NCBI RefSeq assembly: GCF_000002425.4
Contig: NC_037257.1
Span: 14,941,232-15,005,231 of the forward strand
Length of the DNA: 64,000 nucleotides
DNA from: Physcomitrium patens
Lineage: Eukaryota > Streptophyta > Bryopsida > Funariales > Funariaceae
Direction: 5' to 3'
The notes under the pieces were generated by a model, which was not told the origin of the DNA, searched no databases, and worked only from the letters and a program-made list of their open reading frames with translations. The translations under genes and the position numbers were made by a program. This document shows, piece after piece, positions 45,723-61,098 of this stretch (positions are counted from its first letter, which is position 1; each line of letters begins with the position of its first letter).

Positions 45723-48700
45723 TTACAAGATGTTGCAACCGCAACCTTGATTGGCCTGATTAAGCTGATGAGTGAGGCTCTCTCTATCGTCATGCTTTAC
45801 AACGCCTCTGCCTATACCTTTTGATGGAGTCGCATTCACTTGCTCAACCCGCGTTGGGCTTTTCTGGTCGCTGTTGCCATCGTGAGAAGGATGCATCTTC
45901 ACATACTTCACTGGAGCTTCGACTGTCGGTGAGACAGGTCCCTCCGTTTTCTTCTCCATGGAAGCAACAGAGCTTTTCTTCACTTGCTTCGCTTCCCTGC
46001 CTTTACTTGGCTTTAATTCGGGGACTGGCTTGTCGAAGCTAGACGGGCTCGACACACCCTCTCCATTTCTCAGCCCAACATCACCTTCTGACACAACGCT
46101 TATATGTCGTGCAGACATGGATAGAGGCGATGGCATTTGATGGCTGTTACTCAAGGGCTTCTCATCTGCCACAATTTTGCAAGCACATCGTGTCAGCGGA
46201 GTAGGTGCAGAAATAGTGAGTAAGGGGTTTATCGTTGCAACTACAAAAAATTTCTTTACAGAAACTGATTGAAACTGGAGAACGCAATCCCAAAATTACC
46301 TGAGTGCGTGCGTTTTGATTGACTAGGTGACGGATTGCAAGAAGGATTTCGAGATGGATTACGCGATGTTTTGTGCGAATTAGGTGCTGTATGTGAGCGC
46401 CAGCTAGAAATTGGAGACTGAGGCGTGCTGAGTTGTGCCGACATCTTGTGCAGGGGAAACGACCGCTCCGATGTAGCTCTGCTAGACGGGGCCGACATCT
46501 CTTGACGTCCATCAGCTTTGGATTGACGCCCTTGGTCTTCAGAGCTAGTAATAGTCTCGAATGCTCCTACTGTGGTCTTCTTGAGGCCAAACTTGAAAGT
46601 GGACAAGTGTTTAGGGCTATCGAATGACAGAGAATCGACTTTCTCCGTAATTTGGTCCATGACTCTCCCTGTAGTTCCAAGTGTTTGTACAGATCTACTC
46701 TTACCGGACTCCCAGCTAGCCTCACTACCTAAATCTGTGATCCTGCTCTCCATGGATCTGTTGCTAAGCAAACCTGTATCGTTTGTCGGGTTAGAATCCA
46801 CGCGTCTAATGGCCTTGGCATTCGCAAAATCTGCTTTATCGGTTCCAGTTGCAAGTCCACCGAAGTCGGCCTTCCTAGACTCACCGTGTGCAGAAACGAG
46901 CACATCCGCGAGACTCGTCTGCGTTTCCAAGAAATCGACAAGATAATCGAAACACCCTGAAGTTTGAGAAGTCAAGTCATCGCTTAATCCTCTCTTCTTC
47001 CGAGCACTTTGGCTAGCATTTTTCATGTAGCTCGTGAGCCTTTCCAACCCGTCGTCGTATCTCAATGCCCTCTTTTCGCTCAATGCGAAATTGTCAGCAG
47101 GTCCTTGAGAACCAAGTACCGCAGCTGCCTGAGGAGGAACGAATTCCTCCATGGGCAAGGACCGTGCCGCAACTACAGCAGGCGTCATCTCTGCTTCGCG
47201 TGTGGGATTCCACGGTCTGAAATTCCCATTAATAGGAGGATCGCTCCAGAAAGTGTTGTCATACTGGCTGTGAGTAGAGCAAGTTGTATCTGTGCTGCGG
47301 TTCAAGTCAATGCTGGTCGCCGAGGTCGACGAAATTCTGCTCACAGCATCAGTGTTTGTTGCCGAAATGCCCTTTGGAGGAGGTGAGCCCCTTGGAGGAG
47401 ACTCTTGTGGGGAGGGTTGCGTTGAAGTATCCAACTCAGAGCCAGTATTGCTCTTGCGGTACAATCCTCCGTCATGGTTGCTAACCACTGAATTTTTGGA
47501 GAATTCCCCCCATTTCTTTCTGCCTGAAGATGTATTCGTGCCCTCGACGTGGTTATTCTTGCCGACTGCAGCAGACTCGGACGCTGTATCCTCTAAAATG
47601 TCAACAAAAGACCCATCGGCACTGCGATCGTGAAGTTTGTAGATCCGGAGATACTCCTCATCGTCGTCATTCCAGGATCCTATATCAAGCAAGTCATTAG
47701 CGCCACTCAACTCCTTGTCCAACTTGTAGTTTATCTCGCTGGAATGCGAGCTTCCATCTGCGGAGTCAGATTCCACGCTAAAAGCCTTCCTTGCAGAGCC
47801 AGCTAGACTATCACGCCTGTTTTCATAAAACGCTTCCGAGTGGAGATGCTTGTCTGGAATGATATCGTGATCCTCCTCGGATGCCTTCGGTCTCACTCCG
47901 TTGGCCTTGTTGTGCATTCTCGAGACGGCAGTGATCACACCACAGTCTCCGTTCAATTTCTTCACGTCGAAGAAGTCAGGCGACTTGAGCTGTCGATGCT
48001 TCGTCCCGCCGCGCGTCGGAGCCCGTGCGTCCAACGGCGAAGTGTCTTCCGGGGTTATATCGCCGCTTCTGTACTCCTGCGACTGAGAGAGTTGCAAAGG
48101 GGTTAGCCTACGTTCGTACGGATCCATAAAGCTCTGGTGCCCTCCTCGTCCACGATCACTAGGGGACGACGCCGCTGTAGATAGACTTACTGTGGAGTCT
48201 ACAGACCTCCCCATTTGCAAATGGATAGAACCGCGATCTCCCCGAAGCGCATTCTGCATGGCAGTACTCACGCGGGGGGTCTGCTGCACCGTCTCCTTGC
48301 TTCCAGTGGACAATCGCCGGCCATCATATCCATACTCCGGTACAGTCAACTTACGCGGGCCAGTACTCTGAAATTTTGTGTAAGAAGTGAGGGATCCTCT
48401 GTCCTGGGACCTGGACATCAACCCCCTGTCCTGCGACTTGGACAGGCTCCGAGGGCCCTGATTCTGGCTCTTGGATAAGAACTTTGGCCCATGGTCCTGG
48501 CTTCGTGACATAAAGTTGCTGCCTCGGTCGTTGCTCTTAAGTGAAATGAGGGAGCCGTGGTCGTAACTCCTCGACATATAATCGTGAACCTTGCTTAAAG
48601 GCACACTATGGCGTCTGAGCTGATGAATGGCGGATGGGTCGTCTATCGAACGACCGAGCATGGACGGACCGCGATTTTTAGGAGTCTTCGACAAGAAGTC

Positions 48701-49048
48701 GTGGTTGAGAATCTGCTTTGACCTGTGTGGCATTGTTGCAGAGCTCTCTTTGGAAATCGTCGGACTCACCTTTGATACAGACGAGGATCTGGTGGCGCCG
48801 TTGCTGGGTGAATTCCCTTGACTAGCGCCATTTCCTTCCCGAGGAGTACCAGCTCTATTGCCAGTTGCCCTCCTTGTGGGAGTCGATTGGCGGATTGGAA
48901 TGGCGCTTGAGGATCGAGGAGTAGCGGCCTTAGGAGATGGATCTGGTGACTTCGTTGAGCTCTTCGCAGTAGAAGCCCGCTCCCACGTCCCACCATTCGT
49001 CGCCCTAGTCATGGGCTTCGAAGTTACCCTTGGCGTGGCAGTCTTCAT
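45723..49048 (-). CDS. Ser/Arg-rich 1063-residue protein with CaaX-like end
   Basis: Two coding exons, 46300-49048 and 45723-46165, join in frame (phase 1, GT-AG, 134-bp intron) to give 1063 residues. I do not recognise the family. The N-terminus is basic and Ser/Thr/Pro-rich (IPIRQSTPTRRATGNRAGTP), similar in style to plant basic proline-rich microtubule-associated proteins. At about residues 158-225 there are seven or so repeats of the type MSRSQDRG/LSKSQDRG. A few more ordered segments follow, such as DDDEEYLRIYKLHD and a possible amphipathic helix CFDYLVDFLETQTSLADVLV near residue 698. The rest looks disordered. The C-terminus is NQGCGCNIL: CNIL fits a geranylgeranylation CaaX box, with a second Cys two residues upstream that could be palmitoylated. 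Membrane anchoring is inferred. Reading through the last intron would end at 46256 and lose this box. Confidence 0.82.
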
Positions 49049-50400
49049 GACGAAGAATGTTGCAAATCGTAGTCTTCGAGGAATCGAATGAAACGAGGAA
49101 AATATTGCTTGAGAGTTACATACTGATCAAGGTTTTACCATTTTCGCCTATAGCCACATCCTTAAACAAAGCCAACTCTTATTTTTCTTTCCAGGCCATT
49201 ATGTAGCCTAAACTGCTGAGGATTCCTGAACCCTCCAGTTCCATCTCCTATCCACACGTGCACTACATCCATACTTAACCTGAAGAAAAGAAAAGAAAAG
49301 AAAAAATAGTAAATAAATAAAATAAACAACACAATGGTTCAATTGCAACGACTCAACCTAGCCACAATGCGTGCACAATAACTACATTGGTGATCTCAAT
49401 CGTGATCAGAACTTATCGTCGGCGTACAACAACAGCTCCTCTGCACCACCCGCACTGACTACCAACAAATCTACTGCTAGATATAGAAAAATCTTAATCT
49501 AGCGCCACGATTGCACACTATACGTCTTCCAGCATCGACGAAGCCAAGAGAATATTCCGGAATGCATGAGAAAGAAAGCAGCGCGCCATCCTTACTGTTC
49601 TGACCACAACGACTACTTGACCCTGATGTTGCATTTCAACTGCTTGTCGGAGCGACGTATGTTGAATCTAATAAACTCCCCTTTCATATCATCTAGGAAG
49701 TACTGACATCGTAACGACAGCGATTGCAATAGTCTAAGACTCTAGGTCTAGTACCTAATTCCAGAGTACTTAAGAACGTCGACAGTCCAGTCCTATGATG
49801 TAATGTAGGGCCTGAGGAGCCATAACTCTAAGTACAACTTGTGTGCAGATTTATGTGCCAGTTTCACCATGCAAACTGCTGGTGCAATACAAGAGAACAA
49901 AAGTGCACAAAAAGAATCGCGATAAACCCACAACCATCAGTCTACCCTGCACTAAGCTCACTCAACCTGAACTCTAACAGATTATAACTGTAAAATCATT
50001 TTTATTCACTTGTGCGACATGCAAACCACGTTTGACTGGTGTCCTGGCTATAATACCAGTTTTTGGAGCTACACGTTCGATGAGAACCAGAGTTCCGAAG
50101 GGAGGAGATAAATGAGAGGAAACCTATGCGGCAAAGAGAGGAAATCTCCAGCTTACCTGCACGACGAGCTCAACTAATGTTGGCAAACACTGAATGCTTC
50201 GTCTTCGTTCCCCCCTCGTTCGCGTTGTGACCATCGATGCGCCGATGGGACGAAGAAGTCAGTGACTAGGAAGATCAAAGAGTAGTCCGGACTAGAATTG
50301 CAATATGACGAACTCCCACAGATGATCATTTCCTCATTCCCAAGTAAACTGGTCCCATCAATAACGATACGAAAAAACTTTTTGGAGATGGCATACGGCA
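49049..50400 (-). promoter_or_regulatory. Leader of the 1063-residue gene: 5' intron and upstream frame
   Basis: On the minus strand a good donor GCAG/GTAAGC lies at 50156-50157. A strong acceptor with a long pyrimidine tract (TTTTCTTTTCTTCAG) lies at 49280, suggesting an 877-bp intron in the 5' untranslated region. The exon after it (49049-49279) contains an upstream open frame of 36 codons (49162-49272, starting MDVVHVWIGDGTGG). That frame could reduce translation of the main frame. All of this is inferred from sequence, without transcript evidence. Confidence 0.5.
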
Positions 50401-52870
50401 GGGCAATGATCCTGCTCTTCACACACACACACACTCTCTAGCGACGACGGAGGCACACGCCACGGTCAACATTGCCGCACACCGTTGCCGACATCCTCGC
50501 ACGGATCACCCAGCGCGAGCTCACATTCCCGCCCAACAGGTCAATAACCTCCGCCCCGATCTCTTCCACCTTGCTAGCAACTCCAGACAACATCACCTCG
50601 CGATGATTCAGAAATCGGGTGGCATGAGGGTAAGCAGATGAAAACCAAGGCTTCCCGGGTCAATTCGCGAGCGATAGGTTCGCCACCGCCAGCGCGCTTT
50701 CTATTGTAAAGCAAGCACTGGAGAAGCGCCTGCTTGGCTTCCGCGAAGACCAGGCGCAAAACCAGCCACCCATTGTCGGGCAGCGGGAGGGAGTCAGTTG
50801 TGACTCGCAACCACAACAGCTACGCGTGGCAGTAAATTTCGGTGCTTCCGCCCACGAAGCACTGCAGAAAGCCACGCACCTGATTGGATCTTTTTTCTCA
50901 CACGCCGGGTAAAACCGAGAAAAATGTATAACAAAAGAATCCAGGACATGTGAACTCACTATTTCCGTAGTAACCCACGAGCCCACGACGACAGAATCAA
51001 GCGCAAACCCATGTCACACACATTCGCCCACCCCGCCCACGCTCTCTCAGTTTCTACCCTCTAGAGTCCGCAACTCAGAGGACAAATCAATCCATCTCAG
51101 TCTTCTATGCCATGCTGCAACCAACTGTGCATTGCTGGACTTGCAACTGAGATCATTCCACATTGCACTCGCATCTCATTCACCAGGATCTCATCAGTAC
51201 AGTATCCGAAAGCAAGATTGCACTACCGCTTTGGATTGCGACGCGATGATGATGCTTCCCATCTCACGACGAATTCCCGCAACTACCTGGATGGAACATC
51301 CCCTCTCGGTGGGGGCATCGCATGCAGAGTATCCACGGCTCTCCTGAGATGGGTCGAAGCTTAATTGAATTCGTCACACGAAGATATTTGCAATTTTTGG
51401 TCATGGCTTGACTTTGCCAATTGGAACGATTTCACTAACTTCTTCTTCGGGCTTTGTTGAACCAGTCGTCACGCAAAGCACCAGGTGTAGAGGATTTACT
51501 GGTTCAGGGCGCTTAAGGATTAGTCTCAAAAGAATTGGAATTGTGTGCGCGAATGTCGTGCAGAAACGCGACTAATTGGCGTATTCGGAACAATAAAGGT
51601 GCTAAATTATTGCGATCAGTTTTACCAGCGGCAACCGCAACTTGTTACGAGGCAGGATTGGGTGGGGTGTGAAGTGCGGGGTTTGAAAGCCGATGAAACT
51701 CGTTCTCAGAGTCATTTTCTGCGCCTGGCTTGCGCGCCAACGCCGTGCGCTTTCCATGCGGACGTGAGGACCCACTGGCGACGGAGTTCCATGCGCTTTG
51801 CCGCGTGGTAACGGAAATGGCAAAGTGGGCGCCGAGGAAGAGCAGCGTCGCAAATAGCTCGCCTCCTGCCATTTCAAGGCTCCACTCCCTGGTTTCAGTC
51901 AGCATTTCGGAGCTCATTTCCGGCTCATTGTCGCCTACTATAGCACACCACAGCCCAATTTAGGTTTGCCTAATAACGAGATTAGATTCCGCAATTACTT
52001 GGATTGCTGCAGCACACTTTCAGTGCTCGTTTGGTTTTCAGTGGCTTTGCAACTATAATCTCGAGTTGTAATTTATGTCGGATCTTCTGAGGGTGTGTTT
52101 AGCAGAATGCTGTTCAGCAGTATGATTGCACATTAGAAGATGATTCCACGTGAGACTGGTGACCTACTTCGGCAGCCCCCTCTAATGAACCCTGGGGGGA
52201 TCTATTATTGCGCCTGCGTACATCCAAGTTTAACCACTTCTTAATGAACACTCGTGGGCTTTTATGGCACTTAGTTTCTCTCGGTCGATTCTTTTGCTTC
52301 CATTCATGATGCTTCAATTAAACTTCTCTGACGCTCAACAACACCATTCATGATGCCTCATTCATGTCGAGGGCCAAGGTATCTCCTACTCACATGCAAC
52401 TCGAATAGCTCCTGCTGCCATGGAGCAACTCACATAATTCCCCGTTTTCATGATCCGAATCAACAAACTCACTCTCTCGCCGTTAGTGTGCAAAGTAAAC
52501 CGTAATTGAAAAAAAGAATTTCAATCTACACTTCCGAGCATCATCCACCTCGTCTCACTACAAGGCACCAAAACAGAATTAGGATTAGCTTTCGTCATCT
52601 CCTTCCTTCTTCGCTACTAAATCGTCCGTCGGCAAACATTCAAGCTGCCGAATGAAAGAAAGCGGCGACGACACATCCGCATCACGAACCCCAAGGAAAA
52701 CCCCATTTCGACGTGGCCACATTCATCCTCCGGCAAATAATTCTCCACGATCAAGCGGAGCTCAAGACATGGAAGTCAGGATGACTTTAATTATTTTCCA
52801 CCAGGGGGAGAGGGGGCATTAGCTAAGCTCACCACCCCTCTCGAATTACACCAACTGGCGCAGCCTCGGG
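50401..52870. other. GC-richer spacer, no supported gene
   Basis: There is a CA run at about 50420-50434. Overlapping short frames on both strands have no recognisable domains. The left end probably holds the promoter of the minus-strand gene. Nothing else could be supported. Confidence 0.5.
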
Positions 52871-52989
52871 GACCCAGTTGCGGTGTTTCGCTAGAGCATC
52901 CTTATCTCTCCGGCCGACTTGGCTTCTAGCCTTTTCCAATCAACCCTTCACACAAAACAGCTTAGATTTCAACGCCCCAAGCTACATAA

Positions 52990-52990
52990 T

Positions 52991-53032
<42 letters not shown>
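52990..53032. repeat. (AC)n(AT)n compound microsatellite
   Basis: About ten AC units pass directly into about twelve AT units. Confidence 0.9.
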
Positions 53033-53749
53033 TTACACATCTGTGAGTGTGTTGGGCAAGAGGGAATTGGGGACTAGAGGATTCCGTGCAGAAAAGGAGG
53101 GGTTGGCATTATTGGGTTTGTGGGTGTGTGTGTGTATGTCTGCTATGGAGATGTACATGACATCATACGCAATGACAAGGCAGTAAAATGTTATTTCTCC
53201 CACAAGTAGAAGACGAAGAAGAAGAAGAAAGGGGCACATGGAGCTCTTCCTTGCCGCCTACAGCAAAAGCAACAGCCTTCCCTGTCTTGTGGTGTTGGTG
53301 GTGCTGCTCCTTCTGTTTAACTACAGGACCCAGTTTTAAAATAAACACAGTATTATTAATGTGTGTGTGTGTTTTATTGCATCGGAGAGGAGGCATCCTG
53401 TTGACTTTGCCCTCGAGGAATCTTTCTATCTTTTTCTGCTTCTGACCACCATCATCATCATGGGTGCAAGTTTTGAGGAAGTTGTTTGTTTGTTTTTATT
53501 GGTTTTTTATTTATATTTATTTTGCTTGTCCTGTTGTGGGAGGAGAAGAGAGAAAGGTTTTGACCTGGAGAGAGTGAGAAAAAGGTTGACAACAACAACA
53601 CAGATTGGCATGATTTTGCAATGTGTTGTTTTATGTCTTTGCTAACACACCACACAATATCAGCTGGGGATCGGGGGTTGTCACTTATCCACCATCTCTC
53701 CACCACCACCAACCTCATTTGCTACTTCCCCTTTCATTCAGTCCTATTG

Positions 53750-53756
<7 letters not shown>

Positions 53757-53780
<24 letters not shown>

Positions 53781-53839
53781 CCATTCATGTGGTACATTTG
53801 CAACTTCCGATTCATGCCTATATATATATATATATATAT
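53757..53839. repeat. Two (AT)n tracts
   Basis: Tracts at about 53757-53780 and 53818-53839 are separated by 37 bp of ordinary sequence. Confidence 0.88.
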
Positions 53840-54680
53840 GGGTGCAGAAGTAGATAGGAAAAAGGAGGCAGTGAGATTTGAAAAAATGGTAAGGTGAGGT
53901 TAATTTGGGTTTAGTTGATTTTGTTTTAAGTATATTTAGACAGCTTCTTCTTCTTGGAGACCTTGCCTGAGACTTTTTAAAATCGAACCATTATCTGTTT
54001 GGAACCGTGTTGGATGTTGTGTCATTTTTATCATGCTTTTGATGCTAAAGCCAAACTTCTTTACACAGCTCGAGAATATAGTAAAATTTGAACCAGAATA
54101 CACTTGGCTTTTGCAACTGGTATAAGGTTTTGGAAAAAGTTTGACGGAAACCAATTGTTTCATAGTTCCAAAAACAACACAAACGGAGATGAAATTCCAT
54201 CCATGAAATTCCTTTTTAAGCTTTCTGTCATTAAAGGGGTGGACTTCATTGTTTCAAAGCCCCAGAGTTAGACTGTGTGAAAAGTAAATTGCAGATTTTT
54301 CTTCGAGAAGTCAATGACTTACTTTTCTTATGAAGCCCCAATCACCTCATGTTTGAACATTTCACAATTATCTTAAAATAAATCCATGGATATCAGATTT
54401 CAGATAATATTCATGAAATTGAAAGTAGAAACTTAAATAGAATTTAAACGTTGAAACTTAGATAACTAAGTGGACGTAAAAAGATGTAGTTGATTTTGCA
54501 GTACTCGATGGGACTTATTGATTTTTTTCAAATATGCGTCAGTATGATGAACACGAATTTTTGCAACTTTTGAGTAAACTGTTAAAAACGTGTGGTGGTA
54601 ACTAAAAAAATCCGAGTTTAGCAAATTATAATAAAAAAACGAGAGAACGGACCCAATTTAAGGACAATGACATATTATGC

Positions 54681-54714
54681 ATGTACGTATGTACGTATGT
54701 ATGTATGTATGTAT
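54681..54714. repeat. (ATGT)n / (ACGT) tetranucleotide repeat
   Basis: Units of GTAC/GTAT type are repeated head to tail. The first units carry C in place of T, so the tract is a mix of GTAC and GTAT. Confidence 0.85.
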
Positions 54715-55396
54715 TTGAAAACAGTACAAAATATAAATTGGTAAATACGAATGTTCTCTAAAATCTGTTACATGTACCCTTGACTGAATTGCAAATGTCT
54801 CTAAGAATGTAGCAAATATTACAAAGGGACAGCTTTACATTTATTTTATGTATGGGGAAAAATCGAAGAAATAGAAAAACAATTAAAAAAAATAAAAAAA
54901 AAAGTAATAGAAAAATGATAGAAATAGAAAATGATACTGCTAGAAAAATAAAAATAAAGAAATAGAAAAACAATAGAATAAATCAAAATCAAAATAAACC
55001 AGGATCAATAATTATATTATTGACATTAAGAAAGAATTTGAAATGGAATAATGAATTTAAACATTTAATTCTTTGTAAATCTCTTTTTAAATATATATAT
55101 ATATAAAAATAGATGTCTAATATTAGTTTGATGAATAAGGCATGTGTAACTATTTTAAGAGATAGTTCAGCACATTAATTATGGTCCTAATTTTAGCAAT
55201 ACATCATAGAGAGGAATGCACATGAAATTTTTATTTTTATTCGAATCTTTTTATATAGCTTTTAAGAACCAAATTTTAAACATGCTAGTAAGTAACTGAT
55301 TTATAATTTTTGTAGATGATTAGTACAAAACATCAATTAAATGAATTTCAAAGATAATGTGTATTTTATTCAAAGTAACAAAAGGTGAGTGCATGG

Positions 55397-55422
55397 ATAT
55401 ATATATATATATATATATATAT
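55397..55422. repeat. (AT)n microsatellite
   Basis: This is a pure AT tract of about 26 bp. Confidence 0.9.
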
Positions 55423-56505
55423 GTGAAAACCAAATGTGGACAAAATATTACAAAATGTTCAATTATTTTTGCAATACATTATCACATTTTGTGAAACAAG
55501 TTTTAACCTATTAGTACACGCTGTTGAGTAGGAGGTGCATTTTTGGTGAATTGTCGAAATTTAATAATATAGGTTCGTACAGAAAAATCATCCGATACGC
55601 TGTTGACTTGGGATCATATGAAAGTTTAGAAACACATTATTTTGGGTTCTTTAGTAAGCAAATAATTAGATGTTATAAAATGAAGTAAGAATAGAAGGAA
55701 AGCAAAGCATGTCAATCAAGTAATACAACCTAAAAAGCTTTAGAAGGTATTAGACTACGCAATAGAGCACAAAAAACTAAATCATTTTACACTTCATAAC
55801 CAGAAATCAATAGAGCTACAATATGCAGGCTCATATCACCTTGCTGTGATATATTTTACCGTCTTAAGCTGAGTCTTCGCTTTCTAGAAACATATACACG
55901 GCAATGACAACAAACTACTAAGAATATGGACATCAGGTTAAGATATCCAGTAATTTTTTTAAAATGCATTAAACACCATTGGTATTTAGTCATTGAAATT
56001 TTGTGGATTTTGCTCACAATACTTGATACCTCTCCACCTCGCGATCTTAAATACCAGGTGATTTTACACAGTTGAGTTACGTCACGAGACATGTCATCAG
56101 TCTTTTGACTTTTAAAGAGACTAAGAAAATGAAAGCTAAGGAAATATACCTAGAATAGTCAATCTGATAAAATTATCAAGTTACCCCATTGCAGAAGCCC
56201 ATCTCGTGCCTTGGCGTCTCATTCTGCAAGAGCATTGAGAAACCTAAAACCTTGTGCAATGCTGCTTCAAAAAAATGGTGAAGAGAATTTGGCTAAATGC
56301 TTCAGCGCCATGTGACCTCCGAAATGGTCCCAAGAATCTTCAGTCTCTGCGCGGGGACAACGAGCTTACAATCCCCAACCAAGCATCAACTCCACAGCGC
56401 CTTCAGGAGCTGTTTGGTGGAGCCAGTTCAAGACAGAGATAAAAATGTGTTCGTCTCGACATAGATCCAAGAGATTAAACTATGTCACAAAAAATAACCG
56501 GTCAC

Positions 56506-59146
<2,641 letters not shown>

Positions 59147-59930
59147 GATGCTAGTTGCAGTCCGCCACTCACTAGAGATAGATCCAACTTCACACTATCT
59201 CCAGGCCCTCTGCTCCTCTGCCAGCGTCCACAAAAACTCTGCGCTACTACAAAACCCGCCTCTCTGCATTCAACTAACCGAAACTTCCCGCTGAGAAAGA
59301 AAAAAGAAAAAACAAACAAACAAACAAACAAAAACAAACGCATGAAGATCATCAAGCACCGACTTCTCACAATCAAACACTTCTCAGCCAGAAACGCAAC
59401 CTACCCTAAGCTGCAGTGCAACTCGAAGCTCAATTAACAGCTAAAAATAAAACCACAGATCAGATTATGCCGCACTCCTAAAGAAAAAACGAAGCACCAT
59501 GTCGTAGCCAACACCACTGCAATTTAACCTCTCTCTCGCTGCTCTCAACCTTAACCCCGTCCAATCCGACCCCGCGCCTCAGATCGCCAAGCTAAAACAG
59601 ATCTCTAATCCTCCAAATTGAAAACTCCACCAAAACACATTTTTAAAAAATGTAATAAAAACACAAATACTACTAATAAGATAAACGAAAGAAAAGCGCA
59701 GCGTACCTGGTGGAAAGGTCAAATTCAATCTCCTAATAAGCCAAAATTCCTCCTGCAATGGACACAAAGCAGCGATCAAAGGGGATCCAAATACTAGGGC
59801 TAAGGAGGAGAAGAAGGAGAAGAAGAAGTAGGCAAATAGAAGAGCGCAGGAGGAATGGAGGGAGGGAGCAAGAGGAGGAAGGAAGGGAAGCAATGAATCA
59901 CACTCACTCACTCACTCACTCACTCTCACC
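59147..59930 (-). promoter_or_regulatory. Leader of the Rab gene with likely 5' intron
   Basis: On the minus strand an acceptor with a strong pyrimidine tract (TTTCTTTTTTCTTTCTCAG) ends at 59291. A donor CCAG/GTACGC lies at 59706-59707, so a 416-bp intron in the 5' untranslated region is likely, with a first exon from 59707 upward. The AAAC repeat at about 59311-59331 lies in that intron. An ACTC repeat at about 59901-59928 may mark the promoter side. The leader structure is inferred only. Confidence 0.55.
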
Positions 59931-61061
59931 TCCGAGCTCGGGAAGAAATGGAAACGGAAACGGAGGAAGGGAAGCCAACACACACACCCCCACGAGGGGA
60001 GAGGGGGTAGGGGAGGCTTCTTACATCCATCCATACATTCATCCACACATTGGCCATCCTCTCATCCATCCTGTAATCATCCGTCCATACGTCATCCATC
60101 CCATTTCATTCGTCCTTCGTTCATTTATTCATTCGTCTATTTATACTTCATCCACTTTCTGAGAACGTTGTTCCCATTGCGTTCTCGCGATCCGTTCGCG
60201 GCGTTGGCGATTGTGGATGAACGTCGTTGATTTGATGAATGAAGTTTTTGTTCTCATGGTGACAACTTGCCCACTTGAAAGTGCTCAACTTGGCACATGG
60301 AGTGGAAATTAAATAAATAAATAGATAAAATTCCCCTTTTTTGTGTTTAGTTGGGGGAGTGAAGTATTGGGTTTTCTATTTTATTTTTTTATTTTTTTCC
60401 ATTTTCCATTTTCCATTTTTTGTTCCTAACCCTTCATAAAAAAATCTTTGTGATTCATTTTTCCATTTATGATTGCAAAAAGATTATAAAGAAACAAAAG
60501 AAATAAACAAACTAACAACGAAACTGAACTAAATTTTTGTAACAAAGTCCAAATTCATTATTAATTTTATTCTCTGAGGCATTAGAATATTGTTAGAAGC
60601 ATTTCATTTATGTATTTGTTCATGTTCTTTTTAATTTGTTTTAAATAGGAATCTTATATATTCTATATTCCATTTACGTTTAATACTTGTAACAAGTGAA
60701 AAAAAAGTTCTATCCATTGTAAAGTTTACTTCTTTCTATCAAATGGCAGTAACATCAAACAAACAAACAAAAACTTTTCGATGAAATTTAGGCTTTTAAT
60801 TGTAAATTGGTAATAGTAACTGATTACAGTTGCTTTTGCACATTGTATGCAAGGCAATGATCAAGAAATGCATCAAATTGTGTGCACCAAATAGAAAAAA
60901 AAAATAAAAAAATAAAATAAAATAGAGATTGTTGGGACTTTGTTGTTGAAAAAGGGACATTTATTGATCAAGGCTTGTGGTTGTTGCAATCATTCATTAG
61001 AAATAAAGCGGGTAATTATTGTTCAGAATGATGTTATTATTTCTGTCCACAGTTCTACCGG

Positions 61062-61098
<37 letters not shown>

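Larger units (their letters stand above)
52871..56505. other. AT-rich spacer with many microsatellites
   Basis: No gene signature was seen. The region is dominated by simple repeats (listed separately), A-rich stretches near 54880-54910 and low-complexity AT sequence. The last part downstream of 56100 is the 3' flank of the Rab gene. Confidence 0.55.

Noticed and set aside
51107-51963. Several overlapping frames of 70-90 codons on both strands in GC-rich DNA.
   Set aside because: There is no domain, no consistent strand and no splice pattern; GC-rich DNA has few stop codons by chance.
59758-60162. A 134-codon plus-strand frame rich in Arg, Gly, His and Ser.
   Set aside because: It consists of simple repeats (AGG/AAG, ACTC, CATC words) in the promoter and leader region of the minus-strand Rab gene.
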